Positions 51,706 through 62,904 of a stretch of 64,000 nucleotides of DNA are shown one piece after another. The DNA is from Mesorhizobium sp. LMG 17147 (GTDB taxonomy: Bacteria > Pseudomonadota > Alphaproteobacteria > Rhizobiales > Rhizobiaceae), in assembly GCF_024297145.1 (NCBI RefSeq), contig NZ_JANCTC010000005.1, positions 1-64,000 of the forward strand, read 5' to 3'. Both the position numbers and the translations under genes were made by a program. The notes under the pieces are model-generated. The model made no database searches. It was not told the origin of the DNA and was given only the letters and a program-made list of their open reading frames with translations. The number at the start of each line of letters is the position of its first letter. Position 1 is the first letter of the stretch.

Positions 51706-53216
51706 CACGCCTCCGCTCCGGTCATCATCAACCCGAGTCTGGCGACGCTGGCGTCGGCACTGTCGAGCGTGCCGACGATGCGGCCCTCATACATCACCGC
51801 GATACGATCCGAGAGCATCAGCAACTCTTCCAGGTCCTCGCCAATGACGATGATGCCGCAGCCCTTGGCGCGCATGTCGAGGAATTTTTCGTGGATGAAG
51901 CGCGCGGCGCCGATGTCGAGGCCGCGAGTCGGCTGCGAAACGATCAGCACCTTCGGATCGAAGGCGAGTTCGCGCGCCAGAAGCGCCTTTTGCAGATTGC
52001 CGCCGGAAAGCGCCCCGGCGCGCGTCATCGGGCCGGGGCAACGTATGTCGTAGGCCTTGATCTGCGCCTCGGCGAAGGCGCGGATCGCATCCGGCTTGAG
52101 CAGGCCGTTGCGGCTGAACGCCGCCGTGCCGATGCGCGGCAGCACCATGGAATCGGCAAGCGGCAGATTGGTGACCAGCCCTGTCGTCATGCGGTCTTCC
52201 GGGATGCGGCCGAGGCCGAGCGCCTGGACTGTGCTCGGCGAGAACCGCGAAACCGCTTTGCCGGCTATGGTCATCTTCCCGGCATCGGGCGCACGCACGC
52301 CGGAGATGACTTCGGCAAGCGCGCGCTGGCCATTGCCGGAGACGCCGGCGATGCCAAGGATCTCGCCGCCACGAACCGACAGCGAAACATCGCGCAGCGC
52401 CATGCCGGAATGATGCGATGTCGAGATACCGTCGAGGGTCAGCACGGCCGCACCGGGCATCGACGGTCCTCTGGCCGGAGGCACGATCTCGTGGCCGCAC
52501 ATCAGCCGCGCCATCTCCGAAGACGTCGTGCTGGCCGGCGCATCGACGCGACCGGCAACGCGCCCATGCCTGAGCACGACGCAGCGATGCGTCAGCGCCC
52601 GCACCTCGTTGAGCTTGTGCGAAATGAAGATGATGCCGAGCCCTTGTGCCGCCATCGAGCGAAGCGCCGAAAACAGTCCGTCGATCTCTGTCGGCGCCAG
52701 CACCGCCGTCGGCTCGTCGAGGATCAGCAGCCTTGCGCCGCGAAACAGCGCCTTGACGATTTCGAGCCGCTGTTGCTCGCCGACCGACAGCGCCGAGACG
52801 GGGAGGTCTGGGTCGAGCGTCAGCCCGTGCTGGCGGCCGATCTCGGCGAGCCGCGCCACCCCGCCGGCGCGGTCGATTCGGCCCGATCTGCCGGGAATGC
52901 CGATCAAGAGGTTCTCCAGCACCGAAAGCCGCGGCGCGAGATGAAAATGCTGGTGCACCATGCCGATGCCAGCGGCCAGCGCATCGGCCGAGCTGTTGAT
53001 CGCCAGCGGCCGGCCCTGCACCAGGATCTCGCCGGCATCGGGCGCATAGGCGCCGAACAGCACATTCATCAGCGTCGTCTTGCCGGCGCCGTTTTCGCCG
53101 AGCAGCCCGAGGATTTCACCCGGCGCGACGCTGAGATCGACGGCTTCGTTCGCCTTGACGGCGCCAAAGCTCTTGGAGATGCCGCGCATTTCGATGAGAG
53201 GGGCAGGCGTTGACAA
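51705..53216 (-). CDS. BMP-type ABC transporter ATPase (duplicated nucleotide-binding domains)
   Basis: This 503-residue protein contains two ATP-binding domains. The first has Walker A GENGAGKT, signature LSVGEQQRLEIVKAL and LLILDEPTAVL. The second has GVSGNGQRA and LSGGNLQKALLAREL, with SQPTRGLD in place of the usual DEPTRGLD. This duplicated layout is shared by sugar- and nucleoside-type importers. The start is TTG at 53216 (AGGA upstream); ATG at 53189 is an alternative that trims ten residues. Confidence 0.93.
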   Translation of the reverse strand: MSTPAPLIEMRGISKSFGAVKANEAVDLSVAPGEILGLLGENGAGKTTLMNVLFGAYAPDAGEILVQGRPLAINSSADALAAGIGMVHQHFHLAPRLSVLENLLIGIPGRSGRIDRAGGVARLAEIGRQHGLTLDPDLPVSALSVGEQQRLEIVKALFRGARLLILDEPTAVLAPTEIDGLFSALRSMAAQGLGIIFISHKLNEVRALTHRCVVLRHGRVAGRVDAPASTTSSEMARLMCGHEIVPPARGPSMPGAAVLTLDGISTSHHSGMALRDVSLSVRGGEILGIAGVSGNGQRALAEVISGVRAPDAGKMTIAGKAVSRFSPSTVQALGLGRIPEDRMTTGLVTNLPLADSMVLPRIGTAAFSRNGLLKPDAIRAFAEAQIKAYDIRCPGPMTRAGALSGGNLQKALLARELAFDPKVLIVSQPTRGLDIGAARFIHEKFLDMRAKGCGIIVIGEDLEELLMLSDRIAVMYEGRIVGTLDSADASVARLGLMMTGAEA

Positions 53217-53246
53217 GGCGGGATCCTGGTGGCGTTGACGCCGATA

Positions 53247-53396
53247 TCCCTCCACCTTGAGGGGAGGGTGCCGAGCGAAGCGAGGCGGGAGGGGTCGTCT
53301 CAACCGCCTCGACGTTTAGACCGAAAAAGATGGAGCGCGTCGCCGAGAACCCCACCCGGCCCTGCGGGCCACCCTCCCCTCGAGGGAGGGATGCGC
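53247..53396. repeat. Palindromic repeat between BMP protein gene and ATPase gene
   Basis: The ends ATCCCTCCACCTTGAGGGGAGGG and CCCTCCCCTCGAGGGAGGGAT are inverted copies, with further arms inside (GGTGCCGAGCGAAGCGAGGC). The unit is like the rhizobial mosaic repeats. Located right after the binding protein stop, its hairpins may stabilise that part of the mRNA and reduce read-through to the ATPase. Confidence 0.7.
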
Positions 53397-53399
53397 CGC

Positions 53400-54431
53400 T
53401 CAGTCCGAGACCGGCGTATTCTCATCGACATCGACACGGAAATTGCCGTCGAGGATTTCGGCCTTCTTCTTTTCGACCAAGTCCTTGACCTCGGTCGGCA
53501 GCGTCTTGTCGAACTTGTGATAGGGCGCGAGGTAGGAGCCGCCCTTGGCCATGCGCGAGAAATCACCGTAATCCTGCGCCGTAAAGACGCCGGCCTTGAC
53601 CAGCTTGATTGCCTGCTCAACCGTCGGATACATGTCCCAGACCGGCCCGGTGATCACCGTGTCGGGGCCGAGGCTCGATTGGTCCGACATGTTGGAGATA
53701 GCGAGGATCTTCTTCTCGACCGCCGCTTCGATGACGCCAAAGCGCTCGGCATAGATGACGTCGACGCCGGCGTCGATCTGGGCGACAGCAGCTTCCTTTG
53801 CCTTCGGCGGATCGAAGAACGAGCCGATGAAGGCGACCTTCTTCTTGATGTTGGGATTGACCTCCTTGGCACCGGCAAAGAAGGCGTTGACCAGCCGGTT
53901 CACTTCCGGAATGCCCATCGCCGCGACGGCGCCAATCGTGCCCGATTTCGACATTTTTCCGGCAATCATGCCGGACAGATAGGCCGGCTCGTGGATCCAG
54001 TTGTCGAAAACCCCGAAATTCGGCTCGGCCGGCCCTGCGCCGGAGCCGAACAGGAAGGCGGTCTTCGGGAATTGCTTGGCGGTCCTGCGCGATTCGCGCT
54101 CGGCGGCGAAGGCATCGCCCAGCACCAGCTCATAGCCGCCCTGCGCATATTCGCGCATGACACGGCTGAAATCGGCGGTCTGCACCTTCTCCGACCATTT
54201 GTATTCGATGCCGAGTTCCTTCTCGGCCTTCTGCAGGGCGACATGGATCTGGTTGTCCCACGGCTCCTCGATCGGCGTGGCGAAGATCGCCGCCACTTTC
54301 AGCTTCTTGGTCTTGGCGAAGGCGCTGTCCGGCAGCATCGCCGCCGCCAGGCCGAGCGCGCCCAGCTCCAGCACGTTGCGTCGCGAAAGCCCTTCGCGTT
54401 TCGATTGGATTCTGCTCTTCCCGTTGTCCAT
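53400..54431 (-). CDS. BMP-family substrate-binding protein, Tat-exported
   Basis: This 343-residue protein has a twin-arginine signal (SRRNVLELGALGLAAAM, cleavage near AFAKT) and a BMP-type fold: LKVAAIFATPIEEPWDNQ, FDNWIHEPAYLSGMIAG, GTIGAVAAMGIPEVNRLVN and ERFGVIEAA. BMP-family proteins bind purine nucleosides or similar compounds. As first gene of the operon it delivers the solute to the permeases. Tat export of a binding protein is found in rhizobia. No regulator gene is adjacent. Confidence 0.93.
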   Translation of the reverse strand: MDNGKSRIQSKREGLSRRNVLELGALGLAAAMLPDSAFAKTKKLKVAAIFATPIEEPWDNQIHVALQKAEKELGIEYKWSEKVQTADFSRVMREYAQGGYELVLGDAFAAERESRRTAKQFPKTAFLFGSGAGPAEPNFGVFDNWIHEPAYLSGMIAGKMSKSGTIGAVAAMGIPEVNRLVNAFFAGAKEVNPNIKKKVAFIGSFFDPPKAKEAAVAQIDAGVDVIYAERFGVIEAAVEKKILAISNMSDQSSLGPDTVITGPVWDMYPTVEQAIKLVKAGVFTAQDYGDFSRMAKGGSYLAPYHKFDKTLPTEVKDLVEKKKAEILDGNFRVDVDENTPVSD

Positions 54432-54600
54432 TGCATGCCCCTCTGATTGGCGCCGTGTCGAGCCGGCTCTCTTCTCTGGAATATCGGCGGAGGAACTATG
54501 GAACGGTGCCCGGCTTTTGTCCACATGGTCAAATTTGGCCGGGCGGAACTGCTGTAAACGTTCGTGTAATCGCAGCTTTAGAACGACCGGAGCTGCTTGC

Positions 54601-55806
54601 TCACAATCTCTCGAGCGCCACCGCGATCCCCTGGCCGACCCCGATGCACATGGTCGCGAGGCCGTAGCGGCCGCCGCGTTCGCGCAGCTCCAGCGCCGCC
54701 GTGCCCGTGATGCGCGCGCCGGACATGCCGAGCGGATGGCCGAGCGCGATGGCGCCGCCATTGGGGTTGACGTGCTCCGCATCCTCGGCAATGCCGAGTT
54801 GGCGCAGCACGGCAATGCCTTGCGAGGCAAAGGCCTCGTTGACCTCGATGACATCGAATTGTCGCGGCTTCAGGCCGAGCCGGGCGCATAGCTTTTGCGT
54901 GGCCGGCACCGGGCCAATGCCCATGATGCGCGGCGCCACGCCGGCGGTGGCACCGCCGAGAATACGGGCGATCGGCGTCAACCCGTATCTTTTCACGGCG
55001 GTCTCCGAGGCGACGATCAGCGCTGCGGCACCATCGTTAACGCCCGACGCATTGCCGGCGGTAACCGTGCCGCCTTGCCGGAACGGCGTCGGCAACTTGG
55101 CCAACGCTTCGATCGACGTGCCCCCGCGCGGATGCTCATCTCTGTCGACAACGACCGGATCGCCCTTGCGCTGCGCGATCGTCACCGGCGTAATTTCCTT
55201 CGCCAGCCGACCATTGGCTTGCGCGGCTACGGCCTTGTCCTGGCTGCGCACGGCAAACGCATCCTGGTCTGCGCGGGAGACAGCGAACTCTTCCGCCACG
55301 TTCTCGCCGGTCTCCGGCATCGAATCGACGCCGTATTGCTTCTTCATCAGCGGATTGATGAAGCGCCAGCCGATCGTGGTGTCGTAAATCTCGGCATTGC
55401 GCGAAAAGGCGGTCTCCGCCTTCGGCATGACAAACGGAGCACGGCTCATCGATTCGACGCCGCCTGATACTATCAGCTCCGCCTCGCCGGCTTTGATGGC
55501 GCGGGCAGCAATCATCACCGCATCCATGCCCGAACCGCAGAGGCGATTGACGGTCGAGCCGGAAACCTCCTTGGGCAGGCCGGCCAGCAGCAGGGACATC
55601 CGCGCCACATTACGATTGTCCTCGCCGGCCTGGTTGGCGCAGCCATAGACGACATCGTCGATGGCGGTCCAGTCGATGCCCGAATTACGCTCGACCAGCG
55701 CCTTCAAAGGGATAGCGCCGAGATCGTCGGCACGCACCGCCGACAGCGAACCGCCGAAGCGTCCGATCGGCGTGCGGATGTAGTCGCAGATATAGGCCTC
55801 GGCCAT
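54601..55806 (-). CDS. pcaF: Thiolase, 3-oxoadipyl-CoA type (PcaF/PaaJ-like)
   Basis: This 401-residue protein has the start MAEAYICDYIRTPIGRFGG and the nucleophile region NRLCGSGMDAV (Cys near 90). NPNGGAIALGHPLGMSG (His near 350) and CIGVGQG near the end complete the catalytic set. The N-terminal wording and YGCANQAGEDNRNVARM match beta-ketoadipyl-CoA thiolases, which split 3-oxoadipyl-CoA to succinyl-CoA and acetyl-CoA at the end of aromatic catabolism. No other pca or paa genes are nearby, so a general thiolase role beside the FadJ-like gene is also possible. GAGAGAGGCTA precedes ATG 55806. Confidence 0.9.
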   Translation of the reverse strand: MAEAYICDYIRTPIGRFGGSLSAVRADDLGAIPLKALVERNSGIDWTAIDDVVYGCANQAGEDNRNVARMSLLLAGLPKEVSGSTVNRLCGSGMDAVMIAARAIKAGEAELIVSGGVESMSRAPFVMPKAETAFSRNAEIYDTTIGWRFINPLMKKQYGVDSMPETGENVAEEFAVSRADQDAFAVRSQDKAVAAQANGRLAKEITPVTIAQRKGDPVVVDRDEHPRGGTSIEALAKLPTPFRQGGTVTAGNASGVNDGAAALIVASETAVKRYGLTPIARILGGATAGVAPRIMGIGPVPATQKLCARLGLKPRQFDVIEVNEAFASQGIAVLRQLGIAEDAEHVNPNGGAIALGHPLGMSGARITGTAALELRERGGRYGLATMCIGVGQGIAVALERL

Positions 55807-55943
55807 TAGCCTCTCTCTTGCACTGACGATTTCTGCTCCCGGCCCAGCCATGTTGGCCGCATTTTCCTTGAGACGAAAGCACATCTTGCCGCCGGCCGTT
55901 CGGCCAAAGACAATTTCAGCTGCCGCCCGCCGGGAGCGGCGGA

Positions 55944-55995
55944 TCAGCCGATGCTTTCACCCCCGTCGATCACCAGCGCCTGGCCGGCGTTGATA
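55944..55995 (-). pseudogene. Fossil C-terminus of an SDR dehydrogenase
   Basis: Just after the stop of the FadJ-like gene the minus strand encodes INAGQALVIDGGESIG and a stop, the standard last strand of SDR enzymes (GQALVIDGGES). Nothing else of that gene remains; the upstream part is replaced by the FadJ-like coding sequence. It is a deletion remnant of at most 17 codons. Confidence 0.5.
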
Positions 55996-58059
<2,064 letters not shown>

Positions 58060-58179
58060 GCAAACCTCATACAACGATGTTGGCCAATAGCGCGACGGGA
58101 TTTACAGCGCTGGCATGCGGATGGGAACCACGTGTTTTGCGGGCCGGATCGTTATCCCCTCGCCGCCGGGTGCCTCGCC

Positions 58180-59127
58180 TTAGCGCAGCGCCTTCTGCCC
58201 ACCGGCGGCGGTGATGACGCCGACGATGATCAGCCCTGTCAGCACCAGGCGGACGCCGACGCTGACGCCGAATGTGTTGAGCATGGTCAACAGCAGCACG
58301 AGAAACAGCGCCGCGCCCCAGACCCCCGGCACATTGGCCTTGCCGCCAGCCACCGACGTGCCGCCGATGACGACGACCGCGATTGAGGCCAGCAGATACT
58401 CATTGCCGATATCGACATTGGCGCCGCGGAAATAGCCGGCGAGCAGTGCGCCGTCGAGGCCGCCGAGCGCGCCCGACAGCGTGTAGGTGAGGAAGCGGGT
58501 GCGGCCGACATTGACGCCGGCCAGCCAGGCGGCGCGGATGTTCTGGCCGATCGCCAGCACCGAGCGTCCGTAGATCATGCGCTGCAAAACGATGCCGGCG
58601 CCGATGGTGAACAGCACGGTGAGGATCGCCAGCACCGGGATGCCGAACACCTGCCAGTTGGTGAAGTCGGCAAAGCCCGGCGGCGGCTTGATCTGCAGGC
58701 CGCGCCCATAGCTGATATCGACCGACTGGATAACGAAACTGGCCGACAGCGTCGCGATGATCGGTGGAATGCGCAGCGCCCAGATCAGCAGATAGTTGAC
58801 GGCGCCGATCGCCATGCCGCAGGCAAGCGCGGCCAGCAGCCCGACCGCGATCATCGCATCGTTGCCGTCCATGACCTTCATGGCGACGGCGCTGGCAAGG
58901 CCGATGTTGGCCGGCAGCGACAGGTCGACATTGCCCGGCCCGAGCGTGATGACGAACATCTGGCCGACGCCAACAATGACGGTGAAGACCGCGAGCGACA
59001 GCGCCGCCGTGATCATGCCGCCGCCGCCATAGCCGCCGGTGAAGGCGATGGTCGCCAGCCACACCAGCAGCGCCCCGAAGAATGACCAGATCCAGGGTCT
59101 GGCGAGCAGGGTCCGCAGCGAAGCCAT
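58180..59127 (-). CDS. Ribose-type sugar ABC transporter permease (second)
   Basis: This 315-residue protein begins MASLRTLLARPWIWSFFGAL. It has VGQMFVITLGPGNVDLSLPAN, AIGQNIRAAWLAGVNVGRTR (the RbsC-type EAA loop) and IGNEYLLASIAVVVIGGTSVAGGKA, typical of RbsC-family permeases. The N-terminal GGYGGGGMITAALSLAVFTVIVG lies in the first membrane region. It forms the channel with its partner. It is the last gene of the four-gene operon, 2 bp after the other permease. Confidence 0.93.
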   Translation of the reverse strand: MASLRTLLARPWIWSFFGALLVWLATIAFTGGYGGGGMITAALSLAVFTVIVGVGQMFVITLGPGNVDLSLPANIGLASAVAMKVMDGNDAMIAVGLLAALACGMAIGAVNYLLIWALRIPPIIATLSASFVIQSVDISYGRGLQIKPPPGFADFTNWQVFGIPVLAILTVLFTIGAGIVLQRMIYGRSVLAIGQNIRAAWLAGVNVGRTRFLTYTLSGALGGLDGALLAGYFRGANVDIGNEYLLASIAVVVIGGTSVAGGKANVPGVWGAALFLVLLLTMLNTFGVSVGVRLVLTGLIIVGVITAAGGQKALR

Positions 59128-59129
59128 GC

Positions 59130-60104
59130 TCACCTCTCCCTGCGGCTGATCAGCACCCGCGCCGCCAGCACGATGATCAGGATGGCGCCATTGGCGGCGA
59201 CCTGCCAGTCGGGCGGAATGTGCATGAAGGTCAAGAGCGGCGATGCCGCCAGCGCCAGCGTCAGCGCGCCGATGACGGCGCCGATCGGCGACACCCGGCC
59301 GCCGACGAACTCGCCGCCGCCGAGGATGACGCCGGCGATCGAAAGCAGCGTGTAGCCATTGCCGATATTGGCATCGGCCGAGGTGGTGATGCCGATCAGC
59401 GCCATGCCGGACAAAACGCCGAACAGACCGGTCAGCGCAAACAGTGCGATCTTGGTGCGCAGCAGCGACCAGCCGGCGCGCTTGAGTGCGGCTGAATTGC
59501 CGCCCGATCCACGCAGGATGACGCCGTAGGAGGTGCGCATCAGGCCAAAGTGGACGACGGCCGCGATCAGCAATGCCGCGACGATCGGGAACGGAATGAA
59601 GGGTGGCTTGAAGGCCATCAGCGCCAGCAGCCAGTCCGGCGCCTTGCCGCCGGGCTTGGGCAGGATGAGGATGGCCATGCCCTGCCAGACGAAACTCATG
59701 CCGAGCGTCACCACGATAGAGGGCAGGTTGCGCAGATGGATCAGCGCGCCGAGCAGCGCGTAGACGCCGATCGACCCGAGCAGGATGACGACGCCGAGCA
59801 GCGGCGCGTCCTTCAGCCACGTCGCCGTCACACAGCCGACGAAGCCGACAAAGGTGCCGATCGACAGATCGAGCTCGTTGCCGGCGATGACGAACATTTG
59901 CGCGATCGTCGCCAGAGCGATCGGGATCGCCAGATTGAGCATCAGGCTGAAGCCGAAATAGCTGATGGCGCGCGGGTTGAGCCAGGCGATGGCGATGAGC
60001 ACCAGCGCCAGCGACAGTGCCGGCAGCAGGCTGCGCAGCATACGCGCCCGCCTCGTGGCGCGAGCCGAAGATTTTAGCCCATTCTCGACAGATGCCGCTG
60101 TCAT
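59130..60104 (-). CDS. Ribose-type sugar ABC transporter permease (first)
   Basis: This 324-residue protein has LVLIAIAWLNPRAISYF, IALATIAQMFVIAGNELDLS (the conserved first cytoplasmic loop), LRGSGGNSAALKRAGWS and LSIAGVILGGGEFVGGRVSP, characteristic of RbsC-type permeases. It differs enough from the partner to suggest a heterodimeric channel. It starts 1 bp after the ATPase stop. Substrate unknown. Confidence 0.93.
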   Translation of the reverse strand: MTAASVENGLKSSARATRRARMLRSLLPALSLALVLIAIAWLNPRAISYFGFSLMLNLAIPIALATIAQMFVIAGNELDLSIGTFVGFVGCVTATWLKDAPLLGVVILLGSIGVYALLGALIHLRNLPSIVVTLGMSFVWQGMAILILPKPGGKAPDWLLALMAFKPPFIPFPIVAALLIAAVVHFGLMRTSYGVILRGSGGNSAALKRAGWSLLRTKIALFALTGLFGVLSGMALIGITTSADANIGNGYTLLSIAGVILGGGEFVGGRVSPIGAVIGALTLALAASPLLTFMHIPPDWQVAANGAILIIVLAARVLISRRER

Positions 60105-60105
60105 C

Positions 60106-61626
60106 TCAGGCCGCCTCGCCGAACGACGACTGGATGATTTTTTCCTCCGTCAGTTCGTCGCGACGAAGGTTGGCGACAATCCGGCCGTTCTTGAACACAT
60201 AGATATGGTCGCAATTGTCGAGCTCTTCGGTTTCGGTGGTGTACCAGAGGAAAGTGCGGCCATGGCGAGCCTCCTCGCGCACCAGGTCGTAGACTTCGAG
60301 CTTGGTTCCGATGTCGACGCCGCGCATCGGATCGTCCATCAGCACGATCTTGGCGTCGGAGCCGAGCGCCCGCGCGAACAGCGCCTTCTGCTGGTTGCCG
60401 CCGGACAGCGAGAAGATGTTGTTGTTCATGTCGGGCGTGCGGATGCCGATTTTCCGCTGCCACAGCTCGGCGAGCTCGGCTTCCCGCTGCGGCGAGATCA
60501 AGAGGCCGTTGCGCAATCGCGCCAGCGAACGGATGCCGATGTTCTCGGCGATCGACCATTGCGGAAAAATCCCGTCCGACTGGCGGTCGCCGGCAACCAG
60601 CGCAACCGGCGCGGTGACCTCGATGCCGGTCCTGGCGCGGGAAGCCGCAGCAAAGATCGCCAGCAAAAGATCGGTCTGCCCATGCCCGGCAAGCCCGGCA
60701 AGGCCAATGATCTCACCAGCACGGGCGACGAGCTCGTTGCCGTCCTGCTGTCGCGCCGGCCGCGCCCGGACCCGCAGCGGACCGGGCTCCGGCTTGCCGC
60801 TGGCAATCTCTGCGGCGGCCTTCTCGCGTGCCGCAGCTCCGCCCATCGCCGTCACCAGCCTGTCGCGGTCGAATTGATCGGCCTGCCCGGCGGCGACGAC
60901 CTTGCCGTCGCGCATCACGACGATGCGGTCGGCATTTCCGAGCACTTCGCCGAGCACATGCGAGATCAGGATGCAGCTCTTGCCGGCGGCTACGAAGCGG
61001 CGCACGAACGCCAGCAGCTGGCCGGCGGTATGCGCATCGAGCGAGGATGTCGGCTCGTCGAGGATGACCAGTTCGAGCGGCTCCTGCGTGACCGTGAAGG
61101 CGCGCGCCACCTCCACCATTTGCCGGCTGGTGATGGAAAGATCACCGACGATGTCGGATGCCGAGATGCTGTGGCCGGGGAATATCTCGTCGAGCTTGGC
61201 GGCGATCAGATCGGCCGCCTTGCGCCGCCAGCCGAAGCCATTAAGCGACGCGTGGTTGATCCGCGTGTTCTCGGCGACGCTGAGGTTCGGGCAGAGCGAC
61301 AGTTCCTGGAAAACACAACGGATGCCGAGCTGCTGTGCGCGCGGCACCGAATAACTTGCCTCGACACCGCCGCGGACCGCGATCTGCCCGGTGTCGGGGG
61401 CAAGCGTGCCTGCCACCATATGCATGAGCGTCGATTTTCCGGCGCCGTTATGGCCGACGAGACCGACGCATTCTCCGGCACGAACGCTGAAATCGACACC
61501 GGCGAGCGCCTTGACGGCGCCGAAATGTTTTTCGGCTCCGTCCAGTCTTATGATGTCCAAACTGACGGCGCCGAAAAGCTTTTCGGCGCCGTCCGGCATG
61601 ATGATGTCTGCATTGGCCTCGGGCAT
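60106..61626 (-). CDS. Ribose-type sugar ABC transporter ATPase with duplicated N-terminus
   Basis: This 506-residue protein has two ATP-binding domains: Walker [26 protein letters not shown] and [12 protein letters not shown] in the first. The second has a diverged Walker A ([10 protein letters not shown]), [15 protein letters not shown] and [12 protein letters not shown]. The first 39 residues are unusual: [15 protein letters not shown] and [15 protein letters not shown] are tandem copies of one 17-residue unit. The second copy is the normal start of the domain, so the first is an added duplication. Its DNA includes a 30-bp perfect palindrome (61564-61593). Confidence 0.92.
   Translation of the reverse strand: MPEANADIIMPDGAEKLFGAVSLDIIRLDGAEKHFGAVKALAGVDFSVRAGECVGLVGHNGAGKSTLMHMVAGTLAPDTGQIAVRGGVEASYSVPRAQQLGIRCVFQELSLCPNLSVAENTRINHASLNGFGWRRKAADLIAAKLDEIFPGHSISASDIVGDLSITSRQMVEVARAFTVTQEPLELVILDEPTSSLDAHTAGQLLAFVRRFVAAGKSCILISHVLGEVLGNADRIVVMRDGKVVAAGQADQFDRDRLVTAMGGAAAREKAAAEIASGKPEPGPLRVRARPARQQDGNELVARAGEIIGLAGLAGHGQTDLLLAIFAAASRARTGIEVTAPVALVAGDRQSDGIFPQWSIAENIGIRSLARLRNGLLISPQREAELAELWQRKIGIRTPDMNNNIFSLSGGNQQKALFARALGSDAKIVLMDDPMRGVDIGTKLEVYDLVREEARHGRTFLWYTTETEELDNCDHIYVFKNGRIVANLRRDELTEEKIIQSSFGEAA
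61564..61593. repeat. 30-bp perfect palindrome in the ATPase 5' coding region
   Basis: GACGGCGCCGAAAAG followed directly by CTTTTCGGCGCCGTC reads the same on both strands. It lies in codons 12-21 of the sugar ATPase gene, within the tandem-duplicated N-terminus. In mRNA it would form a very stable hairpin about 30 bases after the start codon. Confidence 0.85.
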
Positions 61627-61673
61627 CCCTCAACGATACCCGGTTATCCGTGGCGGCAACAATAGTGCCATGC

Positions 61674-62687
61674 TCACTTGATGTTGGCCTTGATCGCGGC
61701 GATGGCGTCTTCCTGCGTGTATTCGTGGCTGGCGACACCGCCCTTCGGAATCTTCGGCAGCGCGGCCTCGAAATCATCCTGTGTGAAGGCAAGATAGGGA
61801 ACCAGCAGGTCGTGCGGCACGTCGGTGCGGCCGTCGAGCACCTGCTGCGCCACCCAGAAGGCAAGCGTCGATACGCCCGGTGCGATCGATGCCGACCAGG
61901 TCTGGTAACCGTCTTTTTCCTTCTGCTCCTTCCACCACTGCAATTCGTCCTGGCGATTGCCCATGATGATGGTCGGGCGCGGCTTGCCGGCGGCGGCGAA
62001 GGCCTGCGCCGCGCCGTAGCCGTCACCACCCTGGTCGACGACACCGACAACATCCGGCAGCGACGGCAGGATCGTTGCGACCGCTTTCTGTGCCGTTGTC
62101 TGGTCCCAGTCGCCGGTCACCGAGCCGACGATCTTGAACTCGGGATGGGCAGCGACACCCTCGAGGATGCCGGCGTGGATGGCGTCGTCGATCGAAGTGC
62201 CGGCGAGACCGCGGATTTCCAGGAGATTGCCGCCCTTGGGCTGGAACTTGGCCATCTGTTCGACTTCCTGCTTGCCCATGTCCTTGAAGTCGACGACGAC
62301 GCGGTAGGCGCAGGGTTCGGTGACGATGCCGTCGAAGGAGACGACGACGATGCCGGCGTCGCAGGCCTGCTTGATGGCGCCGTTGAGCGCATCCGGAGAC
62401 GCCGCGTTGATGACGATCGCGTCATAGCCCTGCAGGATCAGGTTCTGCACTTGCGCTGCTTGCGTCGGCACTTCCTTGTCGGCCGTCGTGAAGACGTCCG
62501 CGGCGCCGACCACCTTGTCGGCAACCGCCTTCTTGGTGACGATGGCGTAGCTGTCCAGCATCGCCTGCCGCCAGGAATTGCCGGCGTAATTGTTAGAGAA
62601 GGCGATTTTCTTGCCGCTGGTGTCGGCAAGCGCGGTGCCCGAGGCGAGCATCGCCGCAAGGGCGCCCAAAACGAATATTTTCTTCAT
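61674..62687 (-). CDS. Ribose-type sugar-binding protein of the ABC transporter
   Basis: This 337-residue periplasmic protein has a signal peptide (MKKIFVLGALAAMLASGTALA) and a periplasmic-binding fold of the RbsB/LacI type: IAFSNNYAGNSWRQAML, NLILQGYDAIVINAASPDALN split by hinge strands, GIVVVSFDG and VGVVDQGGDGYGAAQAFA. It delivers a sugar or polyol of unknown identity to the two permeases. A good ribosome-binding site (GGGAGGAGTAT) precedes the ATG. It is the first gene of the operon. Confidence 0.94.
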   Translation of the reverse strand: MKKIFVLGALAAMLASGTALADTSGKKIAFSNNYAGNSWRQAMLDSYAIVTKKAVADKVVGAADVFTTADKEVPTQAAQVQNLILQGYDAIVINAASPDALNGAIKQACDAGIVVVSFDGIVTEPCAYRVVVDFKDMGKQEVEQMAKFQPKGGNLLEIRGLAGTSIDDAIHAGILEGVAAHPEFKIVGSVTGDWDQTTAQKAVATILPSLPDVVGVVDQGGDGYGAAQAFAAAGKPRPTIIMGNRQDELQWWKEQKEKDGYQTWSASIAPGVSTLAFWVAQQVLDGRTDVPHDLLVPYLAFTQDDFEAALPKIPKGGVASHEYTQEDAIAAIKANIK

Positions 62688-62904
62688 GTCATACTCCTCC
62701 CGTGAGTTGCTGTCTTACTGGTGGCTAATGGCTGGCTGGTGGCTGATGGTTGATCGCTCACAATGCTGTTTTTTATATATTATCAGACAAATGCAGATGG
62801 GCGACAAGCTGTCAACAGCAATCCATGGCCGGCGATCAACTTGCGGTGCAATCATTGAAAACGGTTCGGCTCCTGGTCTAGGGATGGCACTGGAGACCGA
62901 TTGA
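62688..62904. promoter_or_regulatory. Divergent promoter region of the sugar transporter and glucoamylase-like gene
   Basis: About 215 bp between two divergent starts, with an AT-rich core TTTTTTATATATTATCAGACAA near 62770. No clear palindromic operator is seen. Confidence 0.45.

Noticed and set aside
54601..55806. Complete beta-ketoadipate pathway around the PcaF-like thiolase
   Set aside because: No pcaIJ, pcaGH or paa genes are nearby, so the thiolase is listed alone with its function qualified.
58180..59820. 546-codon frame over both sugar permeases
   Set aside because: The N-terminal 230 codons are a shadow of the first permease; the second permease begins at 59127.
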